Source of the DNA: Cohnella luojiensis
Lineage (GTDB): Bacteria; Bacillota; Bacilli; Paenibacillales; Paenibacillaceae
Reading direction: 5' to 3'
DNA: 64,000 bases
NCBI RefSeq assembly: GCF_004564235.1
Contig: NZ_SOMN01000001.1
Coordinates: 310,001 to 374,000, forward strand
Positions 1 to 9,489 of the stretch are shown here, one piece after another. A program made the translations under genes and the position numbers. The notes under the pieces were generated by a model. That model was given only the letters and a program-made list of their open reading frames with translations. It did no database searches and was not told the DNA's origin. Position 1 is the first letter of the stretch, and every line of letters starts with the position of its first letter.

Positions 1-2388
1 GAAGGCGGTTGTAACGTTCAATTCGCGTTAGACCCGCAAAGCTATCAATATTACGTAATCGAAGTAAACCCGAGGGTGAGCCGCTCTTCCGCGCTAGCTT
101 CCAAAGCGACCGGTTATCCGATCGCCAAGATGGCAGCCAAAATCGCGGTAGGTTATACGCTCGACGAGATCGTCAACCCGGTAACGGGTCAAACCTATGC
201 GTGCTTCGAACCGACGCTGGACTACATCGTGGCTAAAATACCACGCTGGCCTTTCGATAAGTTTACTTCGGCTAACCGCAAGCTCGGCACGCAGATGAAA
301 GCGACCGGGGAAGTTATGGCTATCGGCCGTACTTTCGAAGAGTCCATCCTTAAAGCCGTACGATCGCTGGAGATCGGAGTTCACCGTATTTATCTGAAAG
401 GCGCGAATGAGCTTTCCGATGAAGTGCTGACGAATCGACTAATCAAACCGGACGACGAACGCCTGTTCTTGGTTGCCGAAGCTTTCCGTCGCGGATGGAC
501 GCTTCAGCACATCCAAGATTTGACGAACATCGACTGGTGGTTCCTGGATAAGATCGAACGAATCGTACAATTCGAAGACGTCATCCGCCGCGAGCCTGCG
601 CTCACTCCGGAAACGCTCTATACAGCAAAACGGAACGGCTTCACGGATCGAGCGATTGCGGAACTGCGGAGCGAAGGGTATCCGAACAGCGCGTTGACCA
701 AGGAAGCGGACGTACGAGCACACCGATTGGCGCAAGGGCTCAAACCAGTCTATAAAATGGTCGATACTTGCGCGGCGGAGTTCGAAGCGACGACTCCTTA
801 TTATTACTCGACATACGAGACTGAGAACGAGGTTATCCCGAGCTCCAAGGAGAAAATCATCGTGCTTGGTTCCGGTCCGATCCGGATCGGACAAGGGATC
901 GAATTCGACTATTCGACCGTTCATGCCGTCTGGGCCATCCGCAACGCGGGTTACGAAGCGGTCATCATCAATAACAACCCTGAAACGGTTTCCACCGACT
1001 TCAGCACTTCGGATCGCTTATACTTTGAACCGCTCTTCTTCGAAGACGTCATGAACGTCATTGAGCAAGAGAAGCCGATCGGCGTCATCGTGCAGTTCGG
1101 CGGACAAACCGCGATCAACCTGGCAGCGCCTTTGTCCAAAGCCGGCGTAACGATCCTCGGCACTTCCTTGGAAAGCATCGACGAGGCCGAGAACCGCAAG
1201 AAATTCGAAGCGTTGCTTAGCAAGCTGAGCATCCCTCAGCCGAAAGGAACAACGGTTACTTCGGTCGGCGAAGCGGTTGGAGCCGCTCAAGAGCTCGGAT
1301 ATCCGGTTCTTGTTCGCCCGTCTTACGTGCTTGGCGGACGCGCGATGGAAATCGTGTACTCCGATGAGGAATTGCTCTCCTACATGGAAGTCGCCGTTAA
1401 AATCAACCCGGAGCATCCGGTATTGATCGACCGCTACATGTTGGGCAAAGAAATCGAGGTCGACGCGATCTGCGACGGAGAAACGGTTCTCATTCCCGGA
1501 ATCATGGAGCATGTCGAGCGCGCGGGGGTCCACTCCGGAGACTCCATCGCGGTGTATCCTCCGCAATCGCTGTCCGACGATATCAAACAACAAGCGATCG
1601 ACATCACGATCAAAATCGCCAAAGAGCTCAAAACGATCGGTCTAGTTAATATCCAATTCGTAGTATGGCAAGAGAAAGTGTACGTTATCGAGGTTAACCC
1701 TCGCTCGTCCCGCACGGTTCCTTTCTTGAGCAAGGTGACGAAAATTCCGATGGCGAACCTGGCTACCCAAGCGATACTGGGCAAGAAACTGACCGACCTG
1801 GGCTACCAAGAAGGACTTTGGCCGGAAGACGATTTCGTTTCCGTCAAAGTACCGGTATTCTCCTTCGCCAAGCTGCGTCGCGTTGACCCGACGCTGACTC
1901 CGGAAATGAAGTCGACCGGCGAAGTCATGGGACGGGACCGTTATTACGCGAAAGCCTTATACAAAGGATTGGTCGGCTCGGGCATGAAAATCCCGAATTC
2001 TGGCGCGATAATCGCTACCGTAGCCGATAAGGATAAAGACGAAGCGATTCAGATTCTGAAAGGCTTCTACGCCCTTGGCTACAAGCTGATGGCTACAGGC
2101 GGAACCGCAGACGCCTTGGAAGCGGCAGGACTCAAAGTGCGCCGCGTGAACAAGCTGTCCGACGGTTCGCCGAATATCCTGGATCTGATCCGTACCGGTC
2201 AAGCGCAATTCGTCGTGAACACTCTGACGAAAGGCAAGGCTCCCGAACGCGACGGCTTCCGAATTCGCCGCGAAGCGGTCGAGAACGGGGTTGTATGTTT
2301 GACATCATTAGACACGGTAAACGCACTGCTTAACATGTTGCAAGCTCTTCGTTTCTCCAGCGAACCGATGCCTGCCTTCCAAGATTAA
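1..2388 (+). CDS. carB: Carbamoyl-phosphate synthase large subunit, 5' end outside window
   Basis: Makes carbamoyl phosphate from bicarbonate, glutamine-derived ammonia and two ATP; first step of pyrimidine (and arginine) synthesis in the cytoplasm. The frame is open from base 1 and reads [20 protein letters not shown], the end of the first ATP-grasp domain, so roughly the first quarter of the protein is missing to the left. A second ATP-grasp half follows ([20 protein letters not shown] near window residue 555), then the C-terminal MGS-like allosteric domain ([10 protein letters not shown]... [10 protein letters not shown]). The gene is intact to its TAA. pyrF starts 88 bases later, so this is the distal part of a pyr operon; any PyrR attenuator would lie upstream of the window. 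Confidence 0.97.
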   Translation, partial: EGGCNVQFALDPQSYQYYVIEVNPRVSRSSALASKATGYPIAKMAAKIAVGYTLDEIVNPVTGQTYACFEPTLDYIVAKIPRWPFDKFTSANRKLGTQMKATGEVMAIGRTFEESILKAVRSLEIGVHRIYLKGANELSDEVLTNRLIKPDDERLFLVAEAFRRGWTLQHIQDLTNIDWWFLDKIERIVQFEDVIRREPALTPETLYTAKRNGFTDRAIAELRSEGYPNSALTKEADVRAHRLAQGLKPVYKMVDTCAAEFEATTPYYYSTYETENEVIPSSKEKIIVLGSGPIRIGQGIEFDYSTVHAVWAIRNAGYEAVIINNNPETVSTDFSTSDRLYFEPLFFEDVMNVIEQEKPIGVIVQFGGQTAINLAAPLSKAGVTILGTSLESIDEAENRKKFEALLSKLSIPQPKGTTVTSVGEAVGAAQELGYPVLVRPSYVLGGRAMEIVYSDEELLSYMEVAVKINPEHPVLIDRYMLGKEIEVDAICDGETVLIPGIMEHVERAGVHSGDSIAVYPPQSLSDDIKQQAIDITIKIAKELKTIGLVNIQFVVWQEKVYVIEVNPRSSRTVPFLSKVTKIPMANLATQAILGKKLTDLGYQEGLWPEDDFVSVKVPVFSFAKLRRVDPTLTPEMKSTGEVMGRDRYYAKALYKGLVGSGMKIPNSGAIIATVADKDKDEAIQILKGFYALGYKLMATGGTADALEAAGLKVRRVNKLSDGSPNILDLIRTGQAQFVVNTLTKGKAPERDGFRIRREAVENGVVCLTSLDTVNALLNMLQALRFSSEPMPAFQD

Positions 2389-2476
2389 ATCCGGTATGCC
2401 GCCCGGTCCCCAAGCTTCACGGGGATCGGGCTTCTGTATGAACTTCAAGCTGAAAGCTAATTGAGGGGGACTCGGA

Positions 2477-3217
2477 ATGGCCATATTATCTCGGGAAGAA
2501 GCCGCAAGCAAAATCATGGTGGCGCTCGATAAACCGGATGCCGCGGCGGCGTTGACGTTAGCCGATCAATTGCAAGGCTCTGGCTGTTGGATGAAGGTAG
2601 GGATGGAGCTTTTCTATTCGGCTGGTCCTTCCGTCGTTCGGGAGTTGAAGTCGCGAGGGTTTAAAATCTTTCTTGATCTGAAGATGCATGATATTCCGAA
2701 TACCGTCCGCGGCGGAGCGCGCAGCATCACTCGCCTTGGCGTAGACCTGTTTAACGTGCACGGTGCCGGCGGCATTGCTATGATGAACGCCGCCGCGGAA
2801 GGCGTAAGGGAAGCAGTGAAGGCGGGAGACGCGCCGCAAGCGCCGATCGTCATCGCGGTCACGCAGCTTACAAGCACGAGCCAAACCGTACTTAACGATG
2901 AAATCGGAATAGCAGGGCAAGTGGAAGACGCTGTCGTACGTTATGCCAAGCTTGCCAGGGAAGCAGGGCTGCAAGGCGTAGTCGCCTCTCCGCTGGAAGT
3001 AGCCGCGATTAAGGCAGCTTGCGGAACCGGCTTCATTACGGTCACGCCGGGCATACGACCGATAGGCTCTGAAGCAGGAGATCAGTCCCGAATTACGACG
3101 CCTCGCGAGGCGGTTGCCGGCGGCACCGACTATATGGTGATCGGGCGTCCGATCACTGCCGATATCAGCCCGGCGGAAGCGCTGAACAACATATTGAAGG
3201 AGATGACCGAACAATGA
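2477..3217 (+). CDS. pyrF: Orotidine 5'-phosphate decarboxylase
   Basis: Converts OMP to UMP, the last step of de novo UMP synthesis. 246 residues, the usual length. The catalytic motif DLKMHDIPNT is at residues 67-76, with the Asp-Lys-x-x-x-Asp triad D67, K69, D72; the phosphate-binding segment TPGIRP is near the C-terminus. The ATG follows a GAGGGGGA ribosome binding site. It sits between carB and pyrE, and its stop overlaps the pyrE start by 4 bases (ATGA), which suggests translational coupling. Confidence 0.97.
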   Translation: MAILSREEAASKIMVALDKPDAAAALTLADQLQGSGCWMKVGMELFYSAGPSVVRELKSRGFKIFLDLKMHDIPNTVRGGARSITRLGVDLFNVHGAGGIAMMNAAAEGVREAVKAGDAPQAPIVIAVTQLTSTSQTVLNDEIGIAGQVEDAVVRYAKLAREAGLQGVVASPLEVAAIKAACGTGFITVTPGIRPIGSEAGDQSRITTPREAVAGGTDYMVIGRPITADISPAEALNNILKEMTEQ

Positions 3218-3861
3218 GCAAAGTATCTTTGGAACAATTGCCGACTTCAATCGCGGGAAATTTATTGGATATCGGGGCAGTTAATCTTCGGCCTAACGAA
3301 CCGTTTACTTGGACATCGGGTATGATCTCGCCTATCTATTGCGATAACCGTTTGACGATGAGTTTTCCGGGCATACGCGATTCGATCGCCGAAGGTTTCG
3401 CAACATTGATTCGCGAGCGTTATCCCGATACGGAGGTTATCGCGGGCACCGCAACCGCGGGCATTCCTCACGCGGCTTGGGTGGCGCAGAAGCTCAACCT
3501 CCCTATGGCTTACATTCGCGACAAGGCCAAAGGTCACGGCAAACAAAACCAGATCGAAGGATTGATTAAGGAAGGGCAAAAGGTCGTCGTCATCGAGGAT
3601 TTGATTTCCACCGGCGGAAGCTCCCTCAAAGCGGCGCTTGCGGTAATCGAAGCTGGAGGCGACGTCCAGAGCGTGCTGGCTATCTTCACCTACCAGTTCG
3701 CGCAAGCGGAGGATGCCTTCCGCGAAGAGGGTATACAACTGCAGACTTTATCCAATTATACAGCCTTGGTTGAGGAGGCGCGTCGCCGCGGAACGATAAG
3801 CGAAGCCGATGTAATCCTGCTTCAATCTTGGCGGGAGAGTCCGGAAACATTTGGTAAATAA
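3214..3861 (+). CDS. pyrE: Orotate phosphoribosyltransferase
   Basis: Transfers phosphoribosyl from PRPP to orotate, giving OMP for PyrF. 215 residues, typical length. The type I PRPP-binding motif VVVIEDLISTGGS is at residues 124-136, and the flexible catalytic loop RDKAKGHGKQN is at 102-112. Last gene of the pyr operon: it overlaps pyrF by 4 bases and is followed within about 30 bases by a strong intrinsic terminator. Confidence 0.97.
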   Translation: MSKVSLEQLPTSIAGNLLDIGAVNLRPNEPFTWTSGMISPIYCDNRLTMSFPGIRDSIAEGFATLIRERYPDTEVIAGTATAGIPHAAWVAQKLNLPMAYIRDKAKGHGKQNQIEGLIKEGQKVVVIEDLISTGGSSLKAALAVIEAGGDVQSVLAIFTYQFAQAEDAFREEGIQLQTLSNYTALVEEARRRGTISEADVILLQSWRESPETFGK

Positions 3862-3890
3862 TAGAAAGCGGAAATGTCCGCTTCATAGCG

Positions 3891-3938
3891 AAAAAAGGTT
3901 GTCCCCCTGGAAATTCATTAGGGAGACAACCTTTTTTT
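3891..3938 (+). terminator. Intrinsic terminator of the pyr operon
   Basis: Stem AGGTTGTC(C)CCCT pairs with AGGG(A)GACAACCT with one mismatch, an 11-base loop and a run of seven T. The leading A run makes the stem longer in DNA form. Confidence 0.9.
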
Positions 3939-4055
3939 GCTTTTCTACTTCTCTAGACCGAGGACGATTACATGCCGTAGACTGTCGAAAGTCTAGTGAA
4001 ACTGAGTTACAATAGGTCTGCTTATGAATAATTGGAAATTGAAGGAGAGGAATTC

Positions 4056-4844
4056 ATGTCCATTCTAGAAGTGAAGGGTTTGCGTAAATCCTTCGGCACG
4101 GTTCAGGCCGTAGAAGAAATAAGCTTCTCCGTAGAAGCCGGAGAGGTCTTTACGATTATCGGTCCTAACGGAGCGGGAAAAACAACGACCTTAGAGATGA
4201 TCGAGGGCTTACAGTCTCCGGATTCCGGAACCGTGACGATCGACGGATTGACGTGGGACAAAGATGCGGATCAGATCAAATATCGGATCGGCGTGCAGCC
4301 GTAGTCCAGCGCGATGTTCGAGTTATTGACGGTTGAGGAGAACTTGGATTTGTTCGCCTCCTTCTACCCACGTTCAAAGCATGCGGCAGAAGTGCTGGAA
4401 ATGATTAATTTGACGGACCATCGCGACAAAAGGGTGAAGTCGCTTTCCGGAGGTCAGCGCCAACGGCTCGCAATCGGACTGGCGATGATCAGCGATCCTC
4501 AGATTATTTTTCTCGATGAGCCTACGACGGGACTTGACCCTCAAGCGCGCCGCAACATTTGGGATATCGTTCTCAAGCTTAAGGAGTTAGGTAAAACGAC
4601 GATATTGACCACTCATTACATGGAAGAAGCGGAAAAGCTGAGCGACCGCGTATGCATCGTTGATCAAGGCCGCGTCGTTACGCTTGATACTCCTGCCGCG
4701 CTCATCGACCGTTTAACGAAGGAACGGGAGGTTCGGTTGAGCTTCCAAGACGGGGATGATTGCGTTGTCCGTCGCTCAGGGCGGTTTGTTCGGCATGGTA
4801 GACATGGTGGAGATGCGCAGGAAAGGGCTGTTAAAGCGGCTTAA
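4056..4844 (+). pseudogene. ABC transporter ATPase, broken by a nonsense codon and a 3' deletion
   Basis: Originally the ATPase of an ABC-2 exporter (DrrA/CcmA type). The ATG at 4056 has a GGAGAGG site; Walker A (GPNGAGKTT) and the D-loop region are clear. After GVQP an in-frame TAG at 4302-4304 replaces what is normally Gln in the Q-loop (GVQPQSSAMFELLTVEENL in family form; CAG to TAG is one change). The same frame then continues with signature LSGGQRQ, Walker B IIFLDEPTTGLDP and the H-loop, until about 4750, where it runs out of frame into permease sequence. The usual C-terminal part is missing. Readthrough could give a truncated ATPase, but loss of function is more likely. Confidence 0.85.
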
Positions 4845-5340
4845 GATGACACCTGTCAAAATGGGGCTGTTCGGCGTGGGCGGAATGATGGTCCGCTTCG
4901 TTCTCGGAGTCGTTCAGATCGTTATTCTCGCTTTGATCGGCGTACTCGGGTTCGGAGCCAATTTACATCTGGATTTCTCCACGCTTGTCGTTGCATTCTT
5001 CATAGGGGCGCTTGCTTTTAATGCTCTGGGATACTTATTCTCTTCTTTCAGCAAATCTATTGAAGCCTATATGGGGTTAGCCAATATCGCCAGCTTCCTA
5101 ATGATGTTCTTAAGCGGGATATTTTTTCCGACAAACGGATTCCCGGAATGGCTTCAACCCGTTTCGCAGATATTGCCGCTTACCTATTTCGTAAACGGAA
5201 TACGGGATGGGATGGTATACGGCAGCGGAATCGCTACTAGCGAATTCTGGGCTGGAATCGGGATATTGGGTGTATGGGGAGTCGTTGCTTTCGGAATCGG
5301 GGTTCTTATTTATCGGAAAGGGAAAGTAGAAGTCCGTTAG
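4756..5340 (+). pseudogene. ABC-2 permease, C-terminal half only
   Basis: Encodes 194 residues matching the second half of an ABC-2 membrane permease: an amphipathic LLKRLKMTPV segment, then about five hydrophobic helices, and a basic tail. The N-terminal helix and the large loop of a normal protein of about 370 residues are absent, and there is no proper ribosome binding site at 4756. The start lies inside the out-of-frame end of the ATPase, so one deletion fused the 3' end of the ATPase gene to the middle of the permease gene. The remnant is otherwise uninterrupted, which points to a recent event. Confidence 0.82.
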
Positions 5341-5459
5341 GCCATTATCCCCTTCGCTCAGGTGTGAGACTTCGTATAGCCAGACCTCTCCGGCCATTAT
5401 CCCCGTCGCTCAGGAGAGTGAAAGGTAAGAATCACGCTCCTGAGCCAACGGGATAATGG
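5340..5459. repeat. Palindromic repeat element with an extra direct half-copy
   Basis: Bases 5394-5416 and 5437-5459 form 23-base inverted arms (CCATTATCCC... / ...GGGATAATGG) with a 20-base loop. A third copy of the left arm, 22 of 23 bases identical over GGCCATTATCCCC[T/G]TCGCTCAGG, begins at 5340, 52 bases upstream. There is no T run, so it is not a standard terminator. It lies between a pseudogene and a convergent gene. Confidence 0.7.
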
Positions 5460-5472
5460 AGAGAGGCAAGGA

Positions 5473-6786
5473 TTATAGCTTCTCCAACCATTGCCGGATT
5501 TCTTCATTAGGAAGATCGCCGATTGTCGGTATGGGGATCATTTTGTCTGACAACTCGTATTTTAGCTTCAAAGCGAGAATCCGCCTAACGCTCTGGTCGA
5601 TTCGGGACTCTTCGATTCGTCCTGATTTGACGGCCTGCATCAGTTTATCGAACACTTTCTTCTCCGTATCATAGCCATGCGCGACAAGAATGATGTCGCT
5701 TCCCGCTTCGACCGATAACGCCGCCGCATCCTCGATGCCGTAATTGTCGGCGATCGCCCCCATGGTCATATCATCCGTTATAACGACTCCGTCGTAGCCG
5801 AGCGTGCCGCGAAGCTGCTCTCCGATGATGACTTTAGAGAAAGAAGCCGGTGCATCCGGATCGATCTTCGGAAAGAGGATATGCGCGATCATGACGGCAT
5901 CCGCCCCATTCTCGATCGCGGATCGAAAAGGAATCCACTCCATTTTCCCGAGCTGCTCGGTCGTCTTGTTGACGACGGGCAAATCCAGATGAGAATCGAC
6001 CGCGGTGTCGCCATGGCCCGGGAAGTGTTTGACGACGGCAATGGTGCCTCCCTCCCGCAAGCCGATCATTTCCGCAATGCCCATCTTCGTAACGAGTTTG
6101 GCGGTGCTGCCGAATGAACGATTTCCGATGACCGGATTTTTCGGATTGCTATTAATATCGAGCACCGGCGCGAAATCGACGTTGAAGCCCATGAGCTTCA
6201 GCTCTTTCGAGAGCAGGGAGCCCATTTCCTTCGCGAGCTCGGCATTACCGGTACGGCCTACTTTGGCCGCATCCGGTATGGAAACAAAGTCTTTCGGAAG
6301 CCTGCTTACTTTGCCGCCTTCCTGATCGACGCTTATGAAGAGCGGCGCCGGATTGCCTTCGTTGGCTTTCTTCAGCGCGTTGACGAACCGAACCGAGCCG
6401 CTTAGGCCGGAGAAGTTGTTTTTGTACAAAATAATGCCACCGACATGCTGATCGGAAATCATCTTCTTCGTTGCGGTGTCAATCGATGTACCCTCCACAC
6501 CCGCCAAGATCATTTGTCCGATTTTCTGTTCAAGCGTCATGCCGCCCAGCAGGTTACCAATTTCATCCTCTTCCGAAGGCGTTGGAGTAGCGGTAGGCGT
6601 AGGTGTAGGAGAGGGGGGGGTCTCCGGCGGAATAGCGGTGGGTGAAGAGGTTGCGGTTGGCAAAGGCGTTGCGGTCGGAGAGCCTTCCGCGGCATTCCCG
6701 CCTCTCCACAAACCGCAGCCTAAGCTAAGCAATAGAATGAGGCTAATTCCTAAACCCCCTAGGCATCTTGCAACTTTATGTCTCAT
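5473..6786 (-). CDS. nagZ: Beta-N-acetylhexosaminidase, glycoside hydrolase family 3, lipoprotein
   Basis: Probably removes N-acetylglucosamine from muropeptides at the cell surface during wall recycling. The signal peptide ends in SLGC with a probable lipid-bearing Cys24. A Pro/Thr/Ser/Glu linker (residues about 38-72, repeated PTPTPTATP) follows, then the GH3 barrel. NagZ signatures are present: KHFPGHGD at 253-260 with the DSH dyad at 264-266, and ITDDMTMG, whose Asp (about 338) is the nucleophile. I chose the ATG at 6786 because AAGGAGG sits 9 bases upstream; a longer TTG start at 6810 would place this site inside the gene. It follows glnS on the same strand but is separated by a terminator. 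Confidence 0.88.
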   Translation of the reverse strand: MRHKVARCLGGLGISLILLLSLGCGLWRGGNAAEGSPTATPLPTATSSPTAIPPETPPSPTPTPTATPTPSEEDEIGNLLGGMTLEQKIGQMILAGVEGTSIDTATKKMISDQHVGGIILYKNNFSGLSGSVRFVNALKKANEGNPAPLFISVDQEGGKVSRLPKDFVSIPDAAKVGRTGNAELAKEMGSLLSKELKLMGFNVDFAPVLDINSNPKNPVIGNRSFGSTAKLVTKMGIAEMIGLREGGTIAVVKHFPGHGDTAVDSHLDLPVVNKTTEQLGKMEWIPFRSAIENGADAVMIAHILFPKIDPDAPASFSKVIIGEQLRGTLGYDGVVITDDMTMGAIADNYGIEDAAALSVEAGSDIILVAHGYDTEKKVFDKLMQAVKSGRIEESRIDQSVRRILALKLKYELSDKMIPIPTIGDLPNEEIRQWLEKL

Positions 6787-6806
6787 TGCGGCTTTCCTCC
6801 TTCTAA

Positions 6807-6857
6807 GCAAAAGGCTCCTGCACTCCCCTCAATCAGGGTGCAGGAGCACTTTTTTTA
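6807..6857 (-). terminator. Terminator between glnS and the nagZ-type gene
   Basis: GCTCCTGCAC (6814-6823) pairs with GTGCAGGAGC (6838-6847). On the minus strand a CTTTTGC tail follows; on the plus strand ACTTTTTTT follows, so it may work in both directions. Confidence 0.85.
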
Positions 6858-8510
6858 TTAAACCTCGAACGAACTTTTCAATGAAACGATCCGGTTAAAG
6901 ACGGGGTGCCCTGCGGCAGAGTCCTTTGGATCCACGTTAAAGTATCCATGGCGGAAGAATTGGAATTTGTCCCCGCCGACGGAGTCCTTCATTCCTTGTT
7001 CTACGAATCCTTCCAACACTTCCAGGGAATTCGGGTTCAGATGGTCGAGGAACGATTGCCCGTCATCCTCGGCTTCATCCGTAATGAGCGGTTCATAGAG
7101 GCGGAACTGGGTGGGAACGGCATGAGTAGCTTCGACCCAGTGAATCGTGCCTTTTACTTTGCGGCCGGTGAAGCCGGAGCCGCTCTTCGTCTCGGGATCA
7201 TAGGTGCAACGAAGCTCGACGACGTTCCCTTCCGAGTCGCGAATAACTTCTTCGCACTTAACGAAATAGGCACTTTTCAGGCGCACTTCGTTACCAGGGA
7301 ACAATCGGAAATATTTGGGCGGCGGGTTATCCATGAAATCATCGCGCTCGATATAGAGTTCCCTGGAGAATGGGATTTTACGATGACCCATGTCCGGATT
7401 TTCCGAATTGTTCTCGGCATCCAGCCATTCCACTTGGCCTTCGGGATAGTTCGTAATAACAACCTTAAGCGGCTGCAGCACGGCCATCGTCCGGAGAGCC
7501 TTAAGCTTGAGGTCTTCGCGAATGAAATGCTCCAGCATCCGCTCATCGACGATTCCGTAACTTTTCGCTACGCCGATCTCTCGGCAGAACGCGCGGATAG
7601 CTTCGGGCGTGTAGCCCTTGCGCCGCAATCCGGAAATGGTCGGCATGCGGGGGTCGTCCCAGCCGTCCACCGCTTTCTCGTCCACGAGCAGTTTCAGCTT
7701 CCGCTTGCTCATGACGGTGTTCGTCAGATTAAGCCGCGCGAACTCGTATTGGCGAGGAACCCACTTCATCTCGCATTCGCGAACGACCCAATCGTAGAAA
7801 GGGCGCTGATCCTCGAATTCCAGCGTACAGATCGAGTGGGTAACGCCTTCGATCGCGTCCTCGAGCGGATGGGCGTAAGCGTACATCGGATAGATGCACC
7901 ATTGGTCTCCGGTATTATGATGGTGCGCGTGAACGACCCGATACAAGATCGGATCGCGCAAGTTAACGTTTGGCGAAGCCATGTCGATCTTGGCGCGAAG
8001 TACTTTCTGGCCGTCCGCGAATTCTCCGGCTTTCATTCTGGCAAACAGGTCAAGGTTCTCCTCTACGGAGCGATTCCGATAAGGGCTCTCTTGACCGGGA
8101 GCGGTTAACGTCCCGCGGGTCTCGCGAATTTGATCGGCGGTTTGATCGTCGACGAACGCCAATCCTTTCCGAATAAGGACGTTAGCCCGTTCGTACATCT
8201 CGCCGAAATAATCCGACGCGAAGAACAATCCGTCCCACTCGAAGCCGAGCCATTGTACGTCTCGCTTGATGGACTCTACGTATTCCACGTCCTCTTTTAC
8301 GGGATTCGTATCGTCGAAACGCAGATTGGTTCTGCCTTTGAATTCACCGGCTAGTTCAAAGTTTAGGCAGATCGACTTCGCATGTCCGATATGCAGGTAA
8401 CCATTCGGTTCCGGGGGAAAGCGGGTAACGACTTCCTTTACTTTCCCGGACGCGAGATCCTCGGCCACGATGTTTTTAATAAAATTCGATGACGGCGTCT
8501 TAGTTTCCAC
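6858..8510 (-). CDS. glnS: Glutaminyl-tRNA synthetase
   Basis: Charges tRNA-Gln directly with glutamine. Class I synthetase: [15 protein letters not shown] carries the HIGH motif and VMSKRKL the KMSKS-type loop; the anticodon-binding beta-barrel region ([12 protein letters not shown]...KGTIHWV) is complete. Length about 550, as in the family. The start is probably GTG at 8510, 9 bases after GAGGAAGG; a TTG at 8519 lies too close to that site. Most Bacillus make Gln-tRNA through GatCAB, so a GlnRS marks the lineage. No T-box leader was seen in the 200 bases upstream. Confidence 0.95.
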   Translation of the reverse strand: METKTPSSNFIKNIVAEDLASGKVKEVVTRFPPEPNGYLHIGHAKSICLNFELAGEFKGRTNLRFDDTNPVKEDVEYVESIKRDVQWLGFEWDGLFFASDYFGEMYERANVLIRKGLAFVDDQTADQIRETRGTLTAPGQESPYRNRSVEENLDLFARMKAGEFADGQKVLRAKIDMASPNVNLRDPILYRVVHAHHHNTGDQWCIYPMYAYAHPLEDAIEGVTHSICTLEFEDQRPFYDWVVRECEMKWVPRQYEFARLNLTNTVMSKRKLKLLVDEKAVDGWDDPRMPTISGLRRKGYTPEAIRAFCREIGVAKSYGIVDERMLEHFIREDLKLKALRTMAVLQPLKVVITNYPEGQVEWLDAENNSENPDMGHRKIPFSRELYIERDDFMDNPPPKYFRLFPGNEVRLKSAYFVKCEEVIRDSEGNVVELRCTYDPETKSGSGFTGRKVKGTIHWVEATHAVPTQFRLYEPLITDEAEDDGQSFLDHLNPNSLEVLEGFVEQGMKDSVGGDKFQFFRHGYFNVDPKDSAAGHPVFNRIVSLKSSFEV

Positions 8511-8712
8511 GCGGACCAACCTTCCTCACAGTAGCAAGTTATATCCTCTAATAATACACAAAAGTGGCGGTGCTTATAAAGGGCTGAGCAAAAAAATGGT
8601 GAAATATCGGGAAGCTTCTCCTAAAAAAATGATAAAGGTTTAATTTTTCCGTAACTTTTATTAACAAACCCTCGTTATAATCAATGAAGAGATTGGAAAG
8701 GGAGGAAATGGC

Positions 8713-9489
8713 ATGCTGTCATGGTTGAGCCGAAGTTCCACGGCGGAGAAGGCCAGCGAACAAGAGGATGCTCAAGCACCGGAGCCGGTTGCCTTAAACA
8801 AAGCTTCCGTAGCCGAGCCGCTGCTTACCGTACGGGGCGTGGAACGATCTTTCGACGTCGGCAGCCAGAAAATCCGAGTATTAAAGGGAATTAACCTAAA
8901 CCTGTATCCTCAGCAACTCGTCATGCTCAGGGGACGATCCGGGTCCGGGAAGACGACGCTAATGAATCTGATGGGGGGATTGGACACGCCCACGGGTGGA
9001 GAAATCCATTTCAAGGGACGCCCGTTCCACATTTGGAACGATGACAAGCGCACGGAGGTGCGCCGACAGGATATCGGGTTTATTTTCCAAGCGTATGCCT
9101 TGATGCCTTTATTATCGGCTTACGAGAATGTTGAATTGTCGATGCGCATGGCTAAAATTCACCGCTCCGAATGGAAAGCAAGGGTCACCTCTTGCTTGGA
9201 TCTCGTGGGCTTATCGAAGCGGATGCACCATCGTCCGTTCGAGCTGTCCGGGGGAGAACAACAGAGAGTGGCCATCGCCAAGGCGATAGCCCACAGGCCA
9301 AGCTTATTGCTGGCGGATGAACCGACAGCGGAATTAGACAGCCAAATGGCCGCGCAGGTCATGCAGGTATTCAAGGAAATCGTCGCAAGCGAGAACGTGA
9401 CGATCTGCATGACGACGCACGATCCTACAATTATGGAGGTAGCAGACCATGTCTATGAAATGGTGGACGGCGTATTCGTCGGCAAGTGA
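8713..9489 (+). CDS. ABC transporter ATPase, MacB/LolD type
   Basis: Cytoplasmic ATPase of the five-gene cluster 8713-15885. It has a 36-residue polar extension before the core. Walker A GRSGSGKT is at 74-81, signature LSGGEQQRVAIAKA at 178-191 and Walker B LLLADEPTAELDS at 198-210, with the H-loop His in TTHDPT. The LSGGEQQRVAIA form and partner proteins place it with the MacB/LolD/FtsE group that powers FtsX-like permeases. The ATG follows GGGAGGAAATGGC. Its last 41 bases overlap the adaptor gene. Confidence 0.92.
   Translation: MLSWLSRSSTAEKASEQEDAQAPEPVALNKASVAEPLLTVRGVERSFDVGSQKIRVLKGINLNLYPQQLVMLRGRSGSGKTTLMNLMGGLDTPTGGEIHFKGRPFHIWNDDKRTEVRRQDIGFIFQAYALMPLLSAYENVELSMRMAKIHRSEWKARVTSCLDLVGLSKRMHHRPFELSGGEQQRVAIAKAIAHRPSLLLADEPTAELDSQMAAQVMQVFKEIVASENVTICMTTHDPTIMEVADHVYEMVDGVFVGK

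Noticed and set aside
439-1593. Several long minus-strand frames
   Set aside because: Shadows of carB.
6906-8108. 400-codon open frame on the plus strand
   Set aside because: It is antisense to glnS; GC-rich codon mirroring explains it and there is no start signal.
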